From Acidaminobacter hydrogenoformans DSM 2784 (GTDB lineage: Bacteria > Bacillota > Clostridia > Peptostreptococcales > Acidaminobacteraceae), in assembly GCF_900103005.1 (NCBI RefSeq), contig NZ_FMWL01000001.1, positions 186,001 through 250,000 on the forward strand: a stretch of 64,000 bases of DNA, written 5' to 3'. The notes beneath the pieces are model-generated. The model made no database searches and was not told the DNA's origin. It saw only the letters and a list, made by a program, of their open reading frames with translations. Below, in pieces: positions 63,012 to 64,000 of the stretch. The translations under genes were made by a program, and so were the position numbers. Numbering within the stretch: position 1 is the first letter of the stretch; each line of letters begins with the position of its first letter.

Positions 63012-63815
63012 GTGTTTAAAAAACTTTTATCCACACTCGTGGTGGCGGCTGTCCTGGCTGCACCGGCAGCATCCTACGCTGCACCATCCGACTGGACTGT
63101 AAATACTGCTAAAACCGCAGACGGCGTCCTCGAAATGAAGGTCAACCTCAGCACCACTTCAAAGCTGAAGGTCCTCGTTCAAAAGGGCGACACCAAATAC
63201 TACTATGATGTACAGTCCCTCGCAGATGAATCCATCCCGCTTCAAATGGGCGACGGCACTTACACCATCGCGCTGCTGAAGAACGTTTCAGGCACCAGCT
63301 ACACTCGCCTGGACACAAAAACTTTTGAAGCCACAGGCATCCAAAGCTTTGAGCCTTATATGACCGCTAACCCAATCGTTGACTTTGCTGCTGAGGATAA
63401 CGTCGTTGCCCTTGCAAAGAAACTGACCCTCACCGCTAAAACAGACGAAGAGAAGATCAAAGCGATCTATACCTACGTCTCCAAGAGCTTCAGCTACGAC
63501 TACAACCGCGCGAAAACCGTTCAAAGCGGGTACGTGCCTGACGTGGACGCGGTCCTCGCGGCTAACGCTGGCATCTGCTATGACTATTCCGCTGTCATGG
63601 CCGCCATGCTGAGAAGCGTTGGCGTCCCAGCCAAAGTCAATATGGGCTACAGCAAGCACATTGCAGAATACCACGCCTGGAATGAAGTTTACTTAAAATC
63701 CGCTGACAAGTGGATTACGCTGGACACTACATATGACAGTGCTTACCTTAAAGCCGGCAGAGTCGTCAGCATGATCAAAAACAGCGCTGACTTCACAGTC
63801 CTCAAGAGCTATTAG
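63012..63815 (+). CDS. Secreted transglutaminase-like protein
   Basis: A 267-residue exported protein. The signal peptide ends AAPAASYAAP (~25). A beta-rich domain (~28-110) is followed by a transglutaminase-like core: Cys in AGICYDYSAVMAAMLRSVGVPAKV (~195), His in EYHAWNEVYL (~218) and Asp in WITLDTTYDS (~233), the papain-like triad. Members act as cysteine proteases, peptide cross-linkers or wall-associated hydrolases. The start codon is GTG, 8 bases after AAAGGAG. It is controlled by riboswitch copy 5, likely at translation. It could modify or shed the surface proteins encoded upstream (hypothesis). Confidence 0.88.
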   Translation: MFKKLLSTLVVAAVLAAPAASYAAPSDWTVNTAKTADGVLEMKVNLSTTSKLKVLVQKGDTKYYYDVQSLADESIPLQMGDGTYTIALLKNVSGTSYTRLDTKTFEATGIQSFEPYMTANPIVDFAAEDNVVALAKKLTLTAKTDEEKIKAIYTYVSKSFSYDYNRAKTVQSGYVPDVDAVLAANAGICYDYSAVMAAMLRSVGVPAKVNMGYSKHIAEYHAWNEVYLKSADKWITLDTTYDSAYLKAGRVVSMIKNSADFTVLKSY

Positions 63816-63858
63816 TTTTTTATCTCTTGAAAGAGAGGCGAGTTTTATAGAAAGGGCC

Positions 63859-63914
63859 TGACACTGCAGAAATGATGCGATCCCCGCAGCCTCCTATGCT
63901 GAAATGCAGTGTCA
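63859..63914. repeat. Inverted repeat TGACACTGCA
   Basis: Perfect 10-bp arms 36 bases apart just after the transglutaminase gene, without T-run. Role unknown. Confidence 0.5.
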
Positions 63915-64000
63915 CTCCCGGCAATAGCGCTTCACAGAGAAAGCGCGCAGGATGTAACACCCTAAACTACGGCAATCTGGATGTTTCCTTTTTATATCTT

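Overview
The window looks like chromosomal DNA of an anaerobic, Gram-positive member of the Bacillota, most likely a clostridium-like amino-acid or peptide fermenter. This is inferred from gene content: LPxTG proteins with a class D-like sortase, an S-layer-homology protein, an ornithine-racemase-type enzyme, an AT-rich sigma-54 amino-acid/ureide operon, flavin-based electron-transfer genes, and clostridial-type c-di-GMP riboswitches of both classes. No rRNA, tRNA or CRISPR array was seen.

Layout. 1-4.7 kb (minus strand): threonine aldolase (cut by the window edge), a metallo-beta-lactamase-fold hydrolase, and a CitA/DcuS-like two-component system behind a small FMN-binding lipoprotein. 5-11.2 kb (minus): a near-complete flavin-based extracellular electron transfer locus in the order known from Listeria (pplA-like, fmnB/ApbE, ndh2, eetA, eetB, dmkB-like), starting at a consensus sigma-A promoter. 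11.4-14.7 kb: an AlbA_2 ATP-binding protein, a YczE-like membrane protein and an alanine/ornithine racemase-family enzyme. 15-20 kb: a K+ channel with an RCK domain, a PAS-PAS-GGDEF-HD-GYP protein, an LEA-like helical repeat protein and a membrane GGDEF protein. 20-23.3 kb: transposase remnant, beta-helix membrane protein, surface-protein remnant. 23.4-33.4 kb: a giant polytopic membrane protein, an orphan class II c-di-GMP aptamer, a broken ATPase and a second AlbA_2 protein between two copies of a ~400-bp repeat, then an ECF sigma/anti-sigma/lipoprotein operon.

33.7-43.6 kb (minus) is visibly AT-richer. It holds a PrpR-type sigma-54 activator and, behind a consensus -24/-12 promoter, threonine aldolase, class-V aminotransferase, dihydroorotase-like amidohydrolase, amidase, dicarboxylate/amino-acid symporter and glutamate dehydrogenase. 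This suggests catabolism of a cyclic or linear ureide or amide to glyoxylate, glycine and ammonia.

44-64 kb is a cell-surface region under c-di-GMP control: an SLH-GH18 protein, a secreted repeat protein behind a class II riboswitch, three LPxTG proteins, a sortase and a transglutaminase-like protein. Class I riboswitches precede two of the LPxTG genes, a deleted gene and the transglutaminase gene; the third LPxTG gene keeps only the terminator half of one. A toxin-antitoxin pair with a frameshifted toxin lies in between.

The least expected signal is a 10-mer, TGCCGATGGT (core GCCGATGGT), present 22 times in 64 kb by my reading, on both strands and in genes and spacers. It occurs as inverted pairs inside terminator-like hairpins and at a fixed place in a dispersed repeat family. 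This resembles DNA-uptake-sequence architecture, which I do not know to be described for such an organism.
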